The notes below the pieces were generated by a model. It searched no databases, had not been told where the DNA came from, and was given only the letters and a program-made list of their open reading frames with translations. From NCBI RefSeq assembly GCF_024171945.1, contig NZ_JAMTCR010000003.1:734211-798210 (forward strand): a DNA stretch of 64,000 bases, written 5' to 3'. The translations under genes and the position numbers were made by a program. This document shows positions 44,088 through 53,782 of this stretch, one piece after another. Numbering within the stretch: position 1 is the stretch's first letter; every line of letters begins with the position of its first letter. Source of the DNA: Actinokineospora globicatena (lineage in GTDB: Bacteria > Actinomycetota > Actinomycetes > Mycobacteriales > Pseudonocardiaceae).

Positions 44088-45050
44088 ATGGGCACTCAGC
44101 ACGGTTCTCCCGACCGACCCGGTGTGGTCGACGCGCCGAGCCGGGGTCGGGGGGTGGCGCCCCGACTGCCGTTGGCCATGGCCGACTTCGCCCGCCGCGG
44201 GTTCCGGGTGGACCGGCCGCAGCCGCGCGAGCACCTGGAGCGGCACGCGCGCTCGTTCCTCACCGGCTACAACCTCGCCGCGGCGCACTGGCGCTCGGTG
44301 CGGGCCGCGGTGGACACACTGCCCGCCGAGGAGCGCGGTTTCGCGCACGAGGGGGCCGCGATGTACGCCGGGCAGCGCGACGTGTTCACCCGGGGCCGCT
44401 CGGTGGCGGCGCTGTTGGCCGAGTCCGGCGCGGACTACCCGCACATGATCCACGTGGGCGCGGGATGGGCGCTGGCGGTCAGCAGGTTGCCATTCCCGGT
44501 CCGGCTCACCGACACCCCGTTGTTGCGGTGGCTGGCGCTCGACGGCGCCGGGTTCGCCGAGGTCTTCTTCGGCGGTCGCCGCGCGCTGCGCCGCCGCACC
44601 GAGCGGGCGGGCGCCGACCCGCTGCGGCTGATCAGGCTGGCCGGGTCCGGCCGGGCGCTGTGGTTCATGACCGCGGGCGACCCGGAGGACATCCGGGAGT
44701 TCGTCGCCGAGGCCCCGGCCCCGACGAGACCGGCGCTGTGGAGCGGGGTCGGCCTCGCCAGCGCCTACGCGGGCGGCGTGCCCCCGCGGGAGTTGGACGC
44801 GCTGCGCGAGTACGCGGGCGCGCACGCCGGTCACCTCGCGCAGGGCGTGGTGTTCGCCGCGACCGCGCGCACCCGCTCCGGGATCGTCCCCGAGCACACG
44901 GCGCTGGCCTGCGAGCGGATCGCGGGCACCACCCCCGAGATCGCCACCGGGTGGTCCGAGGAGGCCGCCGCCGACCTGGGCGAGCGGGCCGACGTCACCG
45001 CGTTCCTGCGGTGGCGCGAGGGCATCCGGACGCTGAGCGCCCGGGGCTGA
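44088..45050 (+). CDS. unbL: Enediyne biosynthesis protein UnbL (DUF1702 family)
   Basis: 320 aa. Recognised as the DUF1702/UnbL protein of the minimal enediyne cassette by 'HVGAGWALAVSRLPFPV', 'LDGAGFAEVFFGG', 'YDGLGFHH'-equivalent 'HEGAAMYAGQRDVF' and 'GRALWFMTAGDPEDI'. Biochemical function is unresolved; it is always linked to pksE and needed for mature enediyne core assembly. ATG 44088 (MGTQHGSPDR) is chosen; ATG 44178 (MADFARRGF) is a shorter alternative close to the conserved start. First gene of the cassette, 74 nt before unbV. Confidence 0.9.
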   Translation: MGTQHGSPDRPGVVDAPSRGRGVAPRLPLAMADFARRGFRVDRPQPREHLERHARSFLTGYNLAAAHWRSVRAAVDTLPAEERGFAHEGAAMYAGQRDVFTRGRSVAALLAESGADYPHMIHVGAGWALAVSRLPFPVRLTDTPLLRWLALDGAGFAEVFFGGRRALRRRTERAGADPLRLIRLAGSGRALWFMTAGDPEDIREFVAEAPAPTRPALWSGVGLASAYAGGVPPRELDALREYAGAHAGHLAQGVVFAATARTRSGIVPEHTALACERIAGTTPEIATGWSEEAAADLGERADVTAFLRWREGIRTLSARG

Positions 45051-45124
45051 CCGGGCCGCACCCCATTTCCTTCCCCTTCCGGCCACGCGGCCTCGACCGC
45101 GCGGCCGATCCCGAGAGGTCTGCC

Positions 45125-47029
45125 ATGCCCGGAAGCATCCGGCGCTCGACGAGCGCCGTCGTCGCGGTCGCGCTGTGCGTGGCCGCGGGGCTGGTCACCG
45201 CGTTGCCGGAGACCAGCCAGGCCGAGCAGGACGCGGTGGCCGCCCGGTTCGGGTTCCGCCAGGTGCCGGTCAACACCACCCCGGTGGGGGCGCGGTACGT
45301 GCGGCCGGTGCAACCCGGCCTGGTCGGCATCCAGTCGTGGATCTCCGCGGTGGGCGCCGCCGTCGCGCTGACCGACCTGCGCGGTCTCGGGCGCCCGGCG
45401 GACCTGTGCCTGGTCGACCCGCGCGACGACTCGGTCCGGATCAGCCCGCTGCCCGAGGTCGACGGCCCCCGGTACCCGGCGTTCGAACTGCGGCCCGACC
45501 GCTACGACGCGACGATGGCGCCGATGGGCTGCGTGCCCGCCGACATCAACGCCGACGGCACCTCCGACATCATCGTCTACTACTGGGGCCGCTCCCCCGT
45601 GCTGTTCCTCAACCAGGCGGCCCCCGGCCAACCCCCGTCGGCGGAGTCGTTCCGGGCGGCGGAACTGGTCGAACCGATGCAGGTGTGGAACACCACCGCG
45701 CTCAACGTCGGTGACATCGACGGGTCCGGTGACCTGGACATCGTGGTGGGCAACTACTTCCCCGACGGCGCGAAGGTGCTCGACCCGGACGCGGCCGGGG
45801 ACGAGCGGATGGCGATGCAGGACGGCATGGGCGACGCGGCCAACGCGGGGCCGAGCCGGGTGCTGCTGACCAAGCCCACCGGGGTGCCCGGCGCCAAACC
45901 GACGATCACCGACGTCAGCGCCGACGTGCCAGCCGACGCGTTGGGCGGCTGGGTGCTGGCGGTCGGCATGCAGGACCTGACCGGCGACGGCCTGCCGTCG
46001 CTGTACCTGGCCAACGACTTCGGCCCGGACACCCTGCTGCTCAACAACTCCACGCCCGGCCGGGTGTCGTTCACCCCGGTCTCCGGTTCGCGGGACATGC
46101 TCACCCCGAAGTCGGAGGTCCTGGGCCACGACTCGTTCAAGGGCATGGGCGTCGCGTTCACCTATTCCTCCGGCACCGGCCTACCCGACATCGCGGTCAG
46201 CAACATCACCGAGAACTACGCCTTGCACGAGAGCAACCTGCTGTTCGTCCCCGACGGAACAGTGGCCGACCTGCGCGCCGGAACCGCCCCGTACACCGAG
46301 CACAGCCAACGCCGCGGTATCGCCCGCAGCGGGTGGTCGTGGGACATCAAAGCGGGCGATTTCGACAACGACGGCACCGACGAACTCGCCCAGGCGACCG
46401 GATTCGTACTCGGTGAACGCGGCCGGGACCGGTGGGCTTTGTTGCAGGAGTTGGCGATGGGCAACGCGGAATTGTTGAAGTACCCCGGATCGTGGCCCAA
46501 CTTCGGCCCGGGCGACGACCTGTCCGGTGTCCGCGACGCCAACAAGTTCTGGGTCGACGGTCCCGATGACCGCTATCTCGACCTGGCGGGCCAACTCGGC
46601 ATGACCCAGCGGGCACCCTCTCGCGGGTTCGCACTGGGCGACGTCAACGGCGACGGGCTGCTGGACATGGTCGTGGCCAACCAGTGGGACGACTCGGCCC
46701 TGTTGCTCAACACCGCGACCGGCGCGCCGCCCTCGGCGCAAGTCGAACTCCTCGCCCCCGGCGGCACCGGCACCCGACCGGCGATCGGCGCCCAACTCGA
46801 GGTACCCGCCACTGCCGGGGTCCCCGCGCAGAAGTCGCAGCTCTACCCGGCCAACGGCCACGCCGGTGCCTCCGGCGCCCAACTGCACGTCGCACTGCCG
46901 CGCGGTTCGGCCACCACCGCGACCGTCACCTGGCGGGACGCGGCGGGCCGGCACCACGCGCCGGTGCGGCTGACCCCCGGGCACCACCGGTTCGTGCTTC
47001 AGCCCAACGGAGAGGTGGCGGCCCGATGA
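45125..47029 (+). CDS. unbV: Enediyne biosynthesis protein UnbV (secreted FG-GAP/ASPIC-UnbV repeat protein)
   Basis: 634 aa. Sec signal peptide (about residues 1-34). Several FG-GAP/VCBS-type repeats with Ca-binding loops: 'DINADGTSDIIVYYWG', 'DIDGSGDLDIVVGNYF', 'DLTGDGLPSLYLANDFG', 'DFDNDGTDELAQATGF' and 'DVNGDGLLDMVVANQW'. The C-terminus has the ASPIC/UnbV domain ('YPANGHAGASGAQLHVALP'). Conserved member of the enediyne cassette; an exported, beta-propeller-like protein of unknown step. ATG 45125 has GAGAGG 6 nt upstream; the stop overlaps unbU (ATGA). Confidence 0.93.
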   Translation: MPGSIRRSTSAVVAVALCVAAGLVTALPETSQAEQDAVAARFGFRQVPVNTTPVGARYVRPVQPGLVGIQSWISAVGAAVALTDLRGLGRPADLCLVDPRDDSVRISPLPEVDGPRYPAFELRPDRYDATMAPMGCVPADINADGTSDIIVYYWGRSPVLFLNQAAPGQPPSAESFRAAELVEPMQVWNTTALNVGDIDGSGDLDIVVGNYFPDGAKVLDPDAAGDERMAMQDGMGDAANAGPSRVLLTKPTGVPGAKPTITDVSADVPADALGGWVLAVGMQDLTGDGLPSLYLANDFGPDTLLLNNSTPGRVSFTPVSGSRDMLTPKSEVLGHDSFKGMGVAFTYSSGTGLPDIAVSNITENYALHESNLLFVPDGTVADLRAGTAPYTEHSQRRGIARSGWSWDIKAGDFDNDGTDELAQATGFVLGERGRDRWALLQELAMGNAELLKYPGSWPNFGPGDDLSGVRDANKFWVDGPDDRYLDLAGQLGMTQRAPSRGFALGDVNGDGLLDMVVANQWDDSALLLNTATGAPPSAQVELLAPGGTGTRPAIGAQLEVPATAGVPAQKSQLYPANGHAGASGAQLHVALPRGSATTATVTWRDAAGRHHAPVRLTPGHHRFVLQPNGEVAAR

Positions 47030-47991
47030 CCACGGAGACGACCAATCCCGCCCTCGTCCACCCCAACGGCGTGACCGCCATCAACACCCAGCCGGAGACC
47101 CAGCCCGAGGCCGTCCCGGTCAAGCCCAAGCGGGACCCGAGGGTGCTGGCGCTGCAGCGCTTCGCCATGTCGATCTCGGCGTTCACCATCCTCGGGCACA
47201 TCTTCTTCGGCTTCGAACAGGCACCGATCACCCCGATCGTCGGCCTGCTGGTCGGGTACGCGAGCGCCATCGGGTTCGAGGCGCTCGACGCGTGGGCCTA
47301 CAACCGCCAACCGGACTTCGCGGGCGGCGCGCGCGCCCTGGGCGTGTTCCTCCTGCCCGCCCACATCGGCGCCTTGGCGTGCTCGATGCTCCTCTATGGA
47401 AACTCCTCCCTCTGGCCCTACCTGTTCGCGATCATCGTCGGCAACGCCAGCAAGTACGTGGTGCGGCTGCGGATCAAGGGGAAGCTGCGGCACGTCCTCA
47501 ACCCGTCCAACACCGGCATCGCCGTCACGCTCGTGCTGTTCGACTGGGTCGGCATCGCGCCGCCCTACCACTTCACCAACTGGCTGCACGGCGCGCTGTC
47601 CTGGCTGATCCCGGTGGGGATCCTGATGCTGGGCACGATGCTCAACGCCAAGCTGACCAAGAAGACCCCGCTGATCGCGGCCTGGGTCGGCGGGTTCGTG
47701 CTGCAGGCCCTGGTGCGGTGGCTGGTGCTCGACCACGCGCTGGTCGGCGCGCTGCTGCCGATGACCGGGGTGGCGTTCATCCTCTACACCAACTACATGA
47801 TCACCGACCCTGGGTCGACGCCGTCCGCGCCGCGCGGGCAGGTGGTCTTCGGGTTCACCGCGGCCGTGGTCTACGGGGTGCTGGTGTCCTTCGGCATCGT
47901 GTTCGGCCTGTTCTTCGCGCTGGTGATCACCTGCCTGCTGCGGGGCGGGGTGCTGCTGGTGGCCAGGGCGCGGGGTCGGGTGCCCGCGTGA
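47026..47991 (+). CDS. unbU: Enediyne biosynthesis protein UnbU (RnfD/NqrB-like membrane protein)
   Basis: 321 aa with about nine to ten hydrophobic helices after a 45-residue Pro-rich soluble start. 'RHVLNPSNTGIAVTLVLF' and 'TNYMITDPGSTPSAPRGQV' match the RnfD/NqrB-type motif (SSNTGI-like, S/T used for FMN attachment in Rnf) and the UnbU signature. May participate in an electron-transfer or membrane step during core formation. Overlaps unbV and pksE by 4 nt each. Confidence 0.93.
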   Translation: MTTETTNPALVHPNGVTAINTQPETQPEAVPVKPKRDPRVLALQRFAMSISAFTILGHIFFGFEQAPITPIVGLLVGYASAIGFEALDAWAYNRQPDFAGGARALGVFLLPAHIGALACSMLLYGNSSLWPYLFAIIVGNASKYVVRLRIKGKLRHVLNPSNTGIAVTLVLFDWVGIAPPYHFTNWLHGALSWLIPVGILMLGTMLNAKLTKKTPLIAAWVGGFVLQALVRWLVLDHALVGALLPMTGVAFILYTNYMITDPGSTPSAPRGQVVFGFTAAVVYGVLVSFGIVFGLFFALVITCLLRGGVLLVARARGRVPA

Positions 47992-50900
47992 GCGCACCCG
48001 GGGTCGCCGTGGTCGGCATGGCCTGCCACTACCCCGACGCCCACGACCCGGACCAACTGTGGCAGGCGGTGCTCACCGGCCGCCGGGCGTTCCGCCGGAT
48101 CCCGCCCACCCGGCTCTCGCCCGCCTACCTGGGTGAGCGCGACGACCCGGACCGCACCTACGTCACCCACGCCGGGGTGCTGCGGGACTGGGAGTTCGAC
48201 CGGTCCGCGTTCCGGGTACCGGTCGGGGTGCACCGGGCGGTCGACCACACGCACTGGCTGGCGCTGCAGACCGCCGCCGAGGCGCTGGCCGACGCCGGGG
48301 TCCCGGACGGGGACGGCCTGCCGCGCGACGAGGTCGGGGTGGTGCTGGGCAACTCGCTGGGCGGGGAGTTCAGCCGGGCGGCGCAGATCCGCACCCGGTG
48401 GCCGTTCGTGGCCAGGGCGGCCGGGGCGGCGCTGCGCGGGAGCGCGGTGCCCGACGAGGTGGCCGCGGCGGTGCTGGCCGAACTGGAGGCGCAGGTCAAG
48501 GGCCGGTTCCCGGAGCCGACCGACGAGACCCTGGCGGGCGCGCTGGCGAACACGATCGCTGGCCGGATCGGCAACCACTTCGACCTGCGCGGCGGCGGCT
48601 ACACCGTGGACGGGGCGTGCTCGTCGAGCCTGCTCGCGGTGACCCACGCGGCGCGCGCGGTGGCGGCCGGGGAGTGGCGGTTCGCGCTCGCGGGCGGGGT
48701 GGACCTGAGCATCGACCCGCTGGAGTTGGTCGGGTTCGCCCGCGTCGGGGTGCTCGGCGTGGACGAGATGCGCGTGTACGACGCCGATCCGACCGGGTTC
48801 CTGCCCGGTGAGGGGTGCGGTGTGCTGCTGCTGACCACTGTGGACGAGGCCCGCCGCCGTGGGATGCCGGTGTACGCCGAGCTGCTCGGGTGGGGCATCT
48901 CCGCCGACGGCGCCGGCGGGTTGACCCGGCCCTCGGTGTCCGGGCAGCGGCGGGCGATGGACAGCGCGTACCGGATGGCGGGCGTCGAGCCGTCCGCTGT
49001 GGACCTGGTGGAGGGGCACGGCACCGGGACGGCGGTGGGTGACGAGGCGGAGCTGCTGGCGTTGTCCGGGCTGCGCGGCCCGAGTGGACCGAAGGCCGCG
49101 CTGGGGTCGGTGAAGGCGAACATCGGGCACACCAAGGCGGCGGCGGGCGTCGCCGGGTTGATCAAGGCGGTGCTGTCGGTGCGGGCGGGCGTGCTGCCCC
49201 CGACCACCGGCTGCGAGGACCCGCACCCGGTGCTGCGCTCCCCCGGCACCCCGTTGCGCGCGCTGGCCGAGGCCGAGGGGTGGGACCGGTCGACCCGCGT
49301 GGCGTCGGTGTCGGCGCTGGGGTTCGGCGGCATCAACTCCCACGTCGTCGTCGGCGCTACCCGCCCACCCGCTGACCTGGTCGCCCCTGTCGTCGCCCCG
49401 GCGCGCCACGACATCGTGCTGCTCGCCGCCGACACCGCCGCGGAGTTGGCGACCGTCCTGACAGAGCGCGCGGACTGGTTCGCCGGGCTGAGCGACGCCG
49501 AGGTGCATGACGTCGCCGCGAGCAGCCGCGCGGACGGGCCGGTGCGGTGCGCGCTGGTCGCGTCCCGCCCTGCCGAGCTCGGGGCCGCCGCGGTGGCGGC
49601 CGCCGCCCGGCTGGCCGCCTGGGACGGGACGCTCACGGTCGCCGCCACGGCGGGGTTCGTCCTCGCCCAAGGCGCGGCGCCCTCGGTGGGTCTGCTGTTC
49701 CCCGGTCAGGCCGCGCCGGTTCGGCCCGAGCTGTCGACCTGGGCGAACGGGCTCGATGTCCCCGCGCTGCCCACTCCGGTGCGCGCCCATGACACCGACA
49801 CCGCGGCGGCCCAACCGGCGATCCTGCGTCAGAGCCTGGCGGGCCTGGCATGGCTGACGCGACTGGGCTGCACGGCGGACGGCGCGGTCGGGCACAGCCT
49901 CGGCGAGATCGCCGCGCTGGTCTGGGCGGACGCGCTCGACCCGGCTGCCGCGTTGCGCCTCTCCGCCGCCAGGGGCCGGGTGATGGCCGACCACGGCCGG
50001 ACCGGCACCACGATGGCCGCCCTGGACTCCCCCGCCGACCGGCTCGATGCCTTGATCGCGGGCACCTCGGTCGTGCTGGCCTGCGACAACGGCCCCCGCC
50101 GGACGACGGTCGCCGGTCCGGTCGAGGAGATCGCGACCGTGCTGGACCGCGCCGCCGCCGCTGGGATCGGGGCAACCGCGCTGACCGTGTCGCACGCGTT
50201 CCACAGCGACGCGATGGTTCCCGCGCAGGAGCCGCTGCGCGCGGTGCTGGCCGAGGTCGAGTTCCGTCAGCCGCGCCGCGCGGTGCTCTCGACCGTCACC
50301 GGCGGCCCGCTCGAGGACGCGGACTTGGCGGCGGTCCTGCTCGAGCAGCTCACCGCGCCAGTCCGGTTCCGGGAAGCCGTCACCGAGCTGGCCGGTCGGG
50401 TCGGGCTGCTGGTCGAGGTCGGCCCCGGTCGCACGCTCAGCGGTCTGGCCGCCGACTGCGCCCCGCACGTCCCGGTCGTCGCACTCGACTGCGGCGGTCC
50501 GACCCGCTCACACGCCATCGTCACCGCGACCCTCATCGCCGCGGGTGTCGCCGACCCGGCCGTCTGGTTCGCGGGCCGCTCCGACCGGTACCTCCCGCCG
50601 GGCACGCCCATGTCGTTCCTGCGCAACCCGTGCGAGACCGACGGCGACACCACGCCCGCACCTGTACGACAGCGGCCAGTGGTGGCTGCCGTGGCCGACA
50701 CCGGTGCTGACGCGTCGCTTGTGCTGCGCACCCGGCTGGCGGACGAGTGCGAGCTGGACCTGGCCGGGATCACCGACGACACCTCGTTGTCGCGGGACCT
50801 GCACCTCAGCTCGCTGCGGATCGTCACGCTCATCACGCAGGTGGCCGCTGACCTGGGCCGCAAGACCCCGCAGGCGTTCCCGGCGTTCGCCGACGCGACC

Positions 50901-53372
50901 GTCGGCGAGGCGGCCGAGGTGCTCGCCGAACTCGACTTGGTCGACGCGCGCACCGAGACCGGGGTCCGGGGAGTCGACGCCTGGGTCCGACCGTTCGCTC
51001 ACCACTGGGTGCCGGGAGTCTCGCGCCGCGCCGCCGCCGAGGTCGAGTGGACGTTCCACGCGCCCGACGGGCATTGGCTGCGGTCGTCGCTGGTCAGTTC
51101 GAGCGGCCGGGCAGGGCTCGCCGCGTACCTGCCTGACGAGGCCGGCGTCGCTGAGGTCGCCGGGCTGCTCAGGGCCATCGGGGAACAGCGGCCCGCCGTG
51201 GTCGTGCTGGCCCACCACGGTCACCCGGCCGCGGCTGCGGTGGCTCGGAGCGCGCAGACCGAGCTGACCGATGTCGCGACAACGGTCGTGCGGGTGCCTC
51301 ACGAGGCGACCGATCTGGACCCGGTGTTGATCGCGGGTAGCGGGCACCAGGAGCTGCGGGTGCGGGCGGACGGTGTCGTCGAGCACTTGGCGACGGCGTT
51401 GTCCACCTCCGACGAGCGCGGCGAGCTGCCGATCGGGCCCGGCGAGGTCTGCGTGGTCACCGGTGGCGTCACTGGCATCACCGCGCACACGGCCATCGCG
51501 CTGGCCCAGCGCACGGGCTGCGTCCTGCTGTTCACCGGGCGCCGTCCGACTACCGATCCCGGCGTTGTCGACGGTCTCGCCGCCGCGCGCAGACAGGTCA
51601 CCGCGCACTACCACCCCGGTGACATCACTGACCCGGTCGCCACCGAGGCGGTTCTGACAGAAGGCCGCCTACTGGGGCCCATACGAGGAGTGCTGCACGG
51701 CGCTGCGGTCAATGAGCCGCGCCTGATGTCCACAGTGGACCCCGAGACGCTGAGACGGGCGGTGTCACCCAAGGTCGACGGTCTCCGCACCTTGCTCAAC
51801 GCGGCTGGCGACGAACTGCGGCTGGTGGTGGCGTACGGGTCGATCATCGGCCGAGTGGGACTGGCCGGGCAGTCGGAGTACTGCGTGGCCAACGAGTGGC
51901 TACGGCACACGGTCACCGAGTGGGCGGCTACGCGGCCGGGGTGCCGCGCGCACTGTGTCGAGTGGTCGCTGTGGTCCGGCGTCGGGATGGGCGCCCGCAT
52001 GGGTGTCGTCGACGGGCTCGCCGCACGCGGGGTCGTACCCATCACTCCGTCGACGGGCACCGAGGCCCTGCTCGAACTCTTGGCCCGCCCGAACGCTCCT
52101 ACCACTGTCATGCTCAGCGGCCGGTTCCCCGATTCCGCGACGTTGACCCTGTCAAACCCGGACATCCCACTGCTGCGGTTCCTGGAGGAGACGCGGACGG
52201 TCACCCCGGGCGTGGAGGTCGTGGCGGACGCGGTCCTCACCTCCCGCGATGACCCGTATCTCGCCGAGCACACCATCGACGGCGTCGCGGTCCTGCCCGC
52301 GGTGCTGGGACTGGAAGCGGTCGCCCAAGCCGTGCACGCGACCACCGGTGACCGCACCAGGTGGGCATTCCACGACATGGAGCTTCCCGCGCCCATCACC
52401 GGTGATACCACCAGGAAGGTGCGGATCGCGGCCCTCGCCGACGGCGACCAGGTTCGCGCGCGGATCACCGACGACAGCGACCGGTTCGACCTCGCGCGGC
52501 TAAGCGTGACCGTCAGACCCGCCTCAACGCCGCCCGCTGCCGAACCTCCCGGCTCACCACCGCCCAGGAGCGCGCAGCACCCGTACTACGGGCCACTGTT
52601 CTTCCACACTGGACGATTCGCCCGACTGCTGGGATACGACTACCTGTCGGCGTTCGAGGTCGGGGCGTGGATCGACACAGCGGACACGAACTGGTTCGCC
52701 GGTGTCCACTCCCAACAGTTGCTCCTGGGTGACCCCGGCCTGCTCGACGCCAGCATCCACGTCCTACTCGCCTGCCTACCGCATCGAGCCGTGCTGCCGA
52801 TCGGCGCCGACACAATCACGTTGTGGCGCAAACACACCGGCCCCGCCTATGTCCGCGCTCGGGAACTGCGCCACACCGCCGACGAGTTCACCTACACCGT
52901 CGACGTCATCGCACCCGACGGGAACTACATCGCCCGCTGGGACGGCCTGCACCTGCGAGCGGTCGGTACCCGCACGTGGTCGACCCCGTTGCCCGCCGCA
53001 CTGGTGGGTCCGCTGCTCAGCCGCAGGCTCATCGAGTGCGGCATCGCCGACCGGCTGGAGATCCGGTCCGCGCTCGTGCAGGGGCAACTCCACCTGGACT
53101 CACCGGATCCTGTATGGACGGCGGTCTCAAACGCCACAGGGCGACCGGACCCGTTGTCCGTCACCCTCCAGGACAAGACCGGGGAGAGCACCGCCGACTC
53201 CACGGCCCGCTCCTGCGCCATCCACCACGCCCTGGTCCGTGCGGGCCTGGCGGGCGAGCCGACCATCCTGTCCGTGGACGGCACCTGCGTCACCCTCGGC
53301 GCGGGCGAGGCGTTCCGCGTCGCCAGCCTCGCGGTCGACGGGTACGCCCTCGCGGCGGTGGTGCCGCGGTGA
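47988..53372 (+). CDS. pksE: Enediyne iterative type I polyketide synthase (PksE) with degenerate PPTase domain
   Basis: 1794 aa. Domains in order: KS about 1-450 (Cys211 in 'DGACSSS', His in 'VEGHGTGTAVGD' and 'KANIGHTKAAAG'); AT about 570-825 (Ser637 in GHSLGE, HAFH malonyl motif); ACP about 915-985 with Ser942 in 'DLHLSSL'; KR about 1150-1340 (S1285, Y1298, N1302); DH about 1415-1655 (H1428 in 'HTIDGVAVLP', D1587). The C-terminal region (1655-1794), where enediyne synthases carry a phosphopantetheinyl transferase, is about 130 aa shorter than usual: the WTAxECxRKAG site reads WTAVSNATGRP (W1710), so Glu and Lys are lost. GTG 47988 overlaps unbU (GTGA). Makes the polyene precursor iteratively. 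Confidence 0.94.
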   Translation: MSAPGVAVVGMACHYPDAHDPDQLWQAVLTGRRAFRRIPPTRLSPAYLGERDDPDRTYVTHAGVLRDWEFDRSAFRVPVGVHRAVDHTHWLALQTAAEALADAGVPDGDGLPRDEVGVVLGNSLGGEFSRAAQIRTRWPFVARAAGAALRGSAVPDEVAAAVLAELEAQVKGRFPEPTDETLAGALANTIAGRIGNHFDLRGGGYTVDGACSSSLLAVTHAARAVAAGEWRFALAGGVDLSIDPLELVGFARVGVLGVDEMRVYDADPTGFLPGEGCGVLLLTTVDEARRRGMPVYAELLGWGISADGAGGLTRPSVSGQRRAMDSAYRMAGVEPSAVDLVEGHGTGTAVGDEAELLALSGLRGPSGPKAALGSVKANIGHTKAAAGVAGLIKAVLSVRAGVLPPTTGCEDPHPVLRSPGTPLRALAEAEGWDRSTRVASVSALGFGGINSHVVVGATRPPADLVAPVVAPARHDIVLLAADTAAELATVLTERADWFAGLSDAEVHDVAASSRADGPVRCALVASRPAELGAAAVAAAARLAAWDGTLTVAATAGFVLAQGAAPSVGLLFPGQAAPVRPELSTWANGLDVPALPTPVRAHDTDTAAAQPAILRQSLAGLAWLTRLGCTADGAVGHSLGEIAALVWADALDPAAALRLSAARGRVMADHGRTGTTMAALDSPADRLDALIAGTSVVLACDNGPRRTTVAGPVEEIATVLDRAAAAGIGATALTVSHAFHSDAMVPAQEPLRAVLAEVEFRQPRRAVLSTVTGGPLEDADLAAVLLEQLTAPVRFREAVTELAGRVGLLVEVGPGRTLSGLAADCAPHVPVVALDCGGPTRSHAIVTATLIAAGVADPAVWFAGRSDRYLPPGTPMSFLRNPCETDGDTTPAPVRQRPVVAAVADTGADASLVLRTRLADECELDLAGITDDTSLSRDLHLSSLRIVTLITQVAADLGRKTPQAFPAFADATVGEAAEVLAELDLVDARTETGVRGVDAWVRPFAHHWVPGVSRRAAAEVEWTFHAPDGHWLRSSLVSSSGRAGLAAYLPDEAGVAEVAGLLRAIGEQRPAVVVLAHHGHPAAAAVARSAQTELTDVATTVVRVPHEATDLDPVLIAGSGHQELRVRADGVVEHLATALSTSDERGELPIGPGEVCVVTGGVTGITAHTAIALAQRTGCVLLFTGRRPTTDPGVVDGLAAARRQVTAHYHPGDITDPVATEAVLTEGRLLGPIRGVLHGAAVNEPRLMSTVDPETLRRAVSPKVDGLRTLLNAAGDELRLVVAYGSIIGRVGLAGQSEYCVANEWLRHTVTEWAATRPGCRAHCVEWSLWSGVGMGARMGVVDGLAARGVVPITPSTGTEALLELLARPNAPTTVMLSGRFPDSATLTLSNPDIPLLRFLEETRTVTPGVEVVADAVLTSRDDPYLAEHTIDGVAVLPAVLGLEAVAQAVHATTGDRTRWAFHDMELPAPITGDTTRKVRIAALADGDQVRARITDDSDRFDLARLSVTVRPASTPPAAEPPGSPPPRSAQHPYYGPLFFHTGRFARLLGYDYLSAFEVGAWIDTADTNWFAGVHSQQLLLGDPGLLDASIHVLLACLPHRAVLPIGADTITLWRKHTGPAYVRARELRHTADEFTYTVDVIAPDGNYIARWDGLHLRAVGTRTWSTPLPAALVGPLLSRRLIECGIADRLEIRSALVQGQLHLDSPDPVWTAVSNATGRPDPLSVTLQDKTGESTADSTARSCAIHHALVRAGLAGEPTILSVDGTCVTLGAGEAFRVASLAVDGYALAAVVPR

Positions 53373-53782
53373 CCCGGGCCTACACCTACCGGCACCGGGT
53401 GACCTTCGACGAGACCAACCTGGTCGGCAACGTCTACTTCACCAACTACCTGCACTGGCAGGGCCACTGCCGCGAGCACTTCCTCGCCGACCACGCACCC
53501 GGCGTGCTCGACGCGCTGCGCTCGGGCGAGCTGGCGCTGGTGACGGTGTCGTGCGGGATGAACTTCTACACCGAGTGCTTCGCGTTCGACGTCATCGAGG
53601 TGGCGATGCGGTTGGGCGCGCGCGGCGGCAACCGGATCACCATGGACTTCGACTTCGCCCGCGATGGCACGGTCATCGCCACCGGCACCCAGACCGTGGC
53701 GTGCATGCGCAGGCGGGACGGGGGGATGGAACCGGTCCATCCCCCCGACGACCTGCGGGCCGCGTTGGCCGAGTACGCCTAG
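53369..53782 (+). CDS. Enediyne hot-dog thioesterase (TEBC/E10 type)
   Basis: 137 aa. Hot-dog thioesterase of the enediyne group ('FDETNLVGNVYFTNYLHWQG' with the conserved Asn/Tyr, and 'REHFLADHAPGV'). Releases the linear polyene from the PksE ACP. GTG 53369 overlaps the pksE stop (GTGA). The stop overlaps the stop of the convergent DUF899 gene. Confidence 0.95.
   Translation: MTRAYTYRHRVTFDETNLVGNVYFTNYLHWQGHCREHFLADHAPGVLDALRSGELALVTVSCGMNFYTECFAFDVIEVAMRLGARGGNRITMDFDFARDGTVIATGTQTVACMRRRDGGMEPVHPPDDLRAALAEYA

Noticed and set aside
47871-50468. Minus-strand open frame of 865 codons opposite unbU/pksE
   Set aside because: Low-complexity shadow of the PKS KS/AT region.
52960-53372. Frameshift as the cause of the missing PPTase motifs
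   Set aside because: The frame keeps recognisable family flanks on both sides and ends in a GTGA coupling with the thioesterase, so loss by substitution and in-frame deletion fits better.
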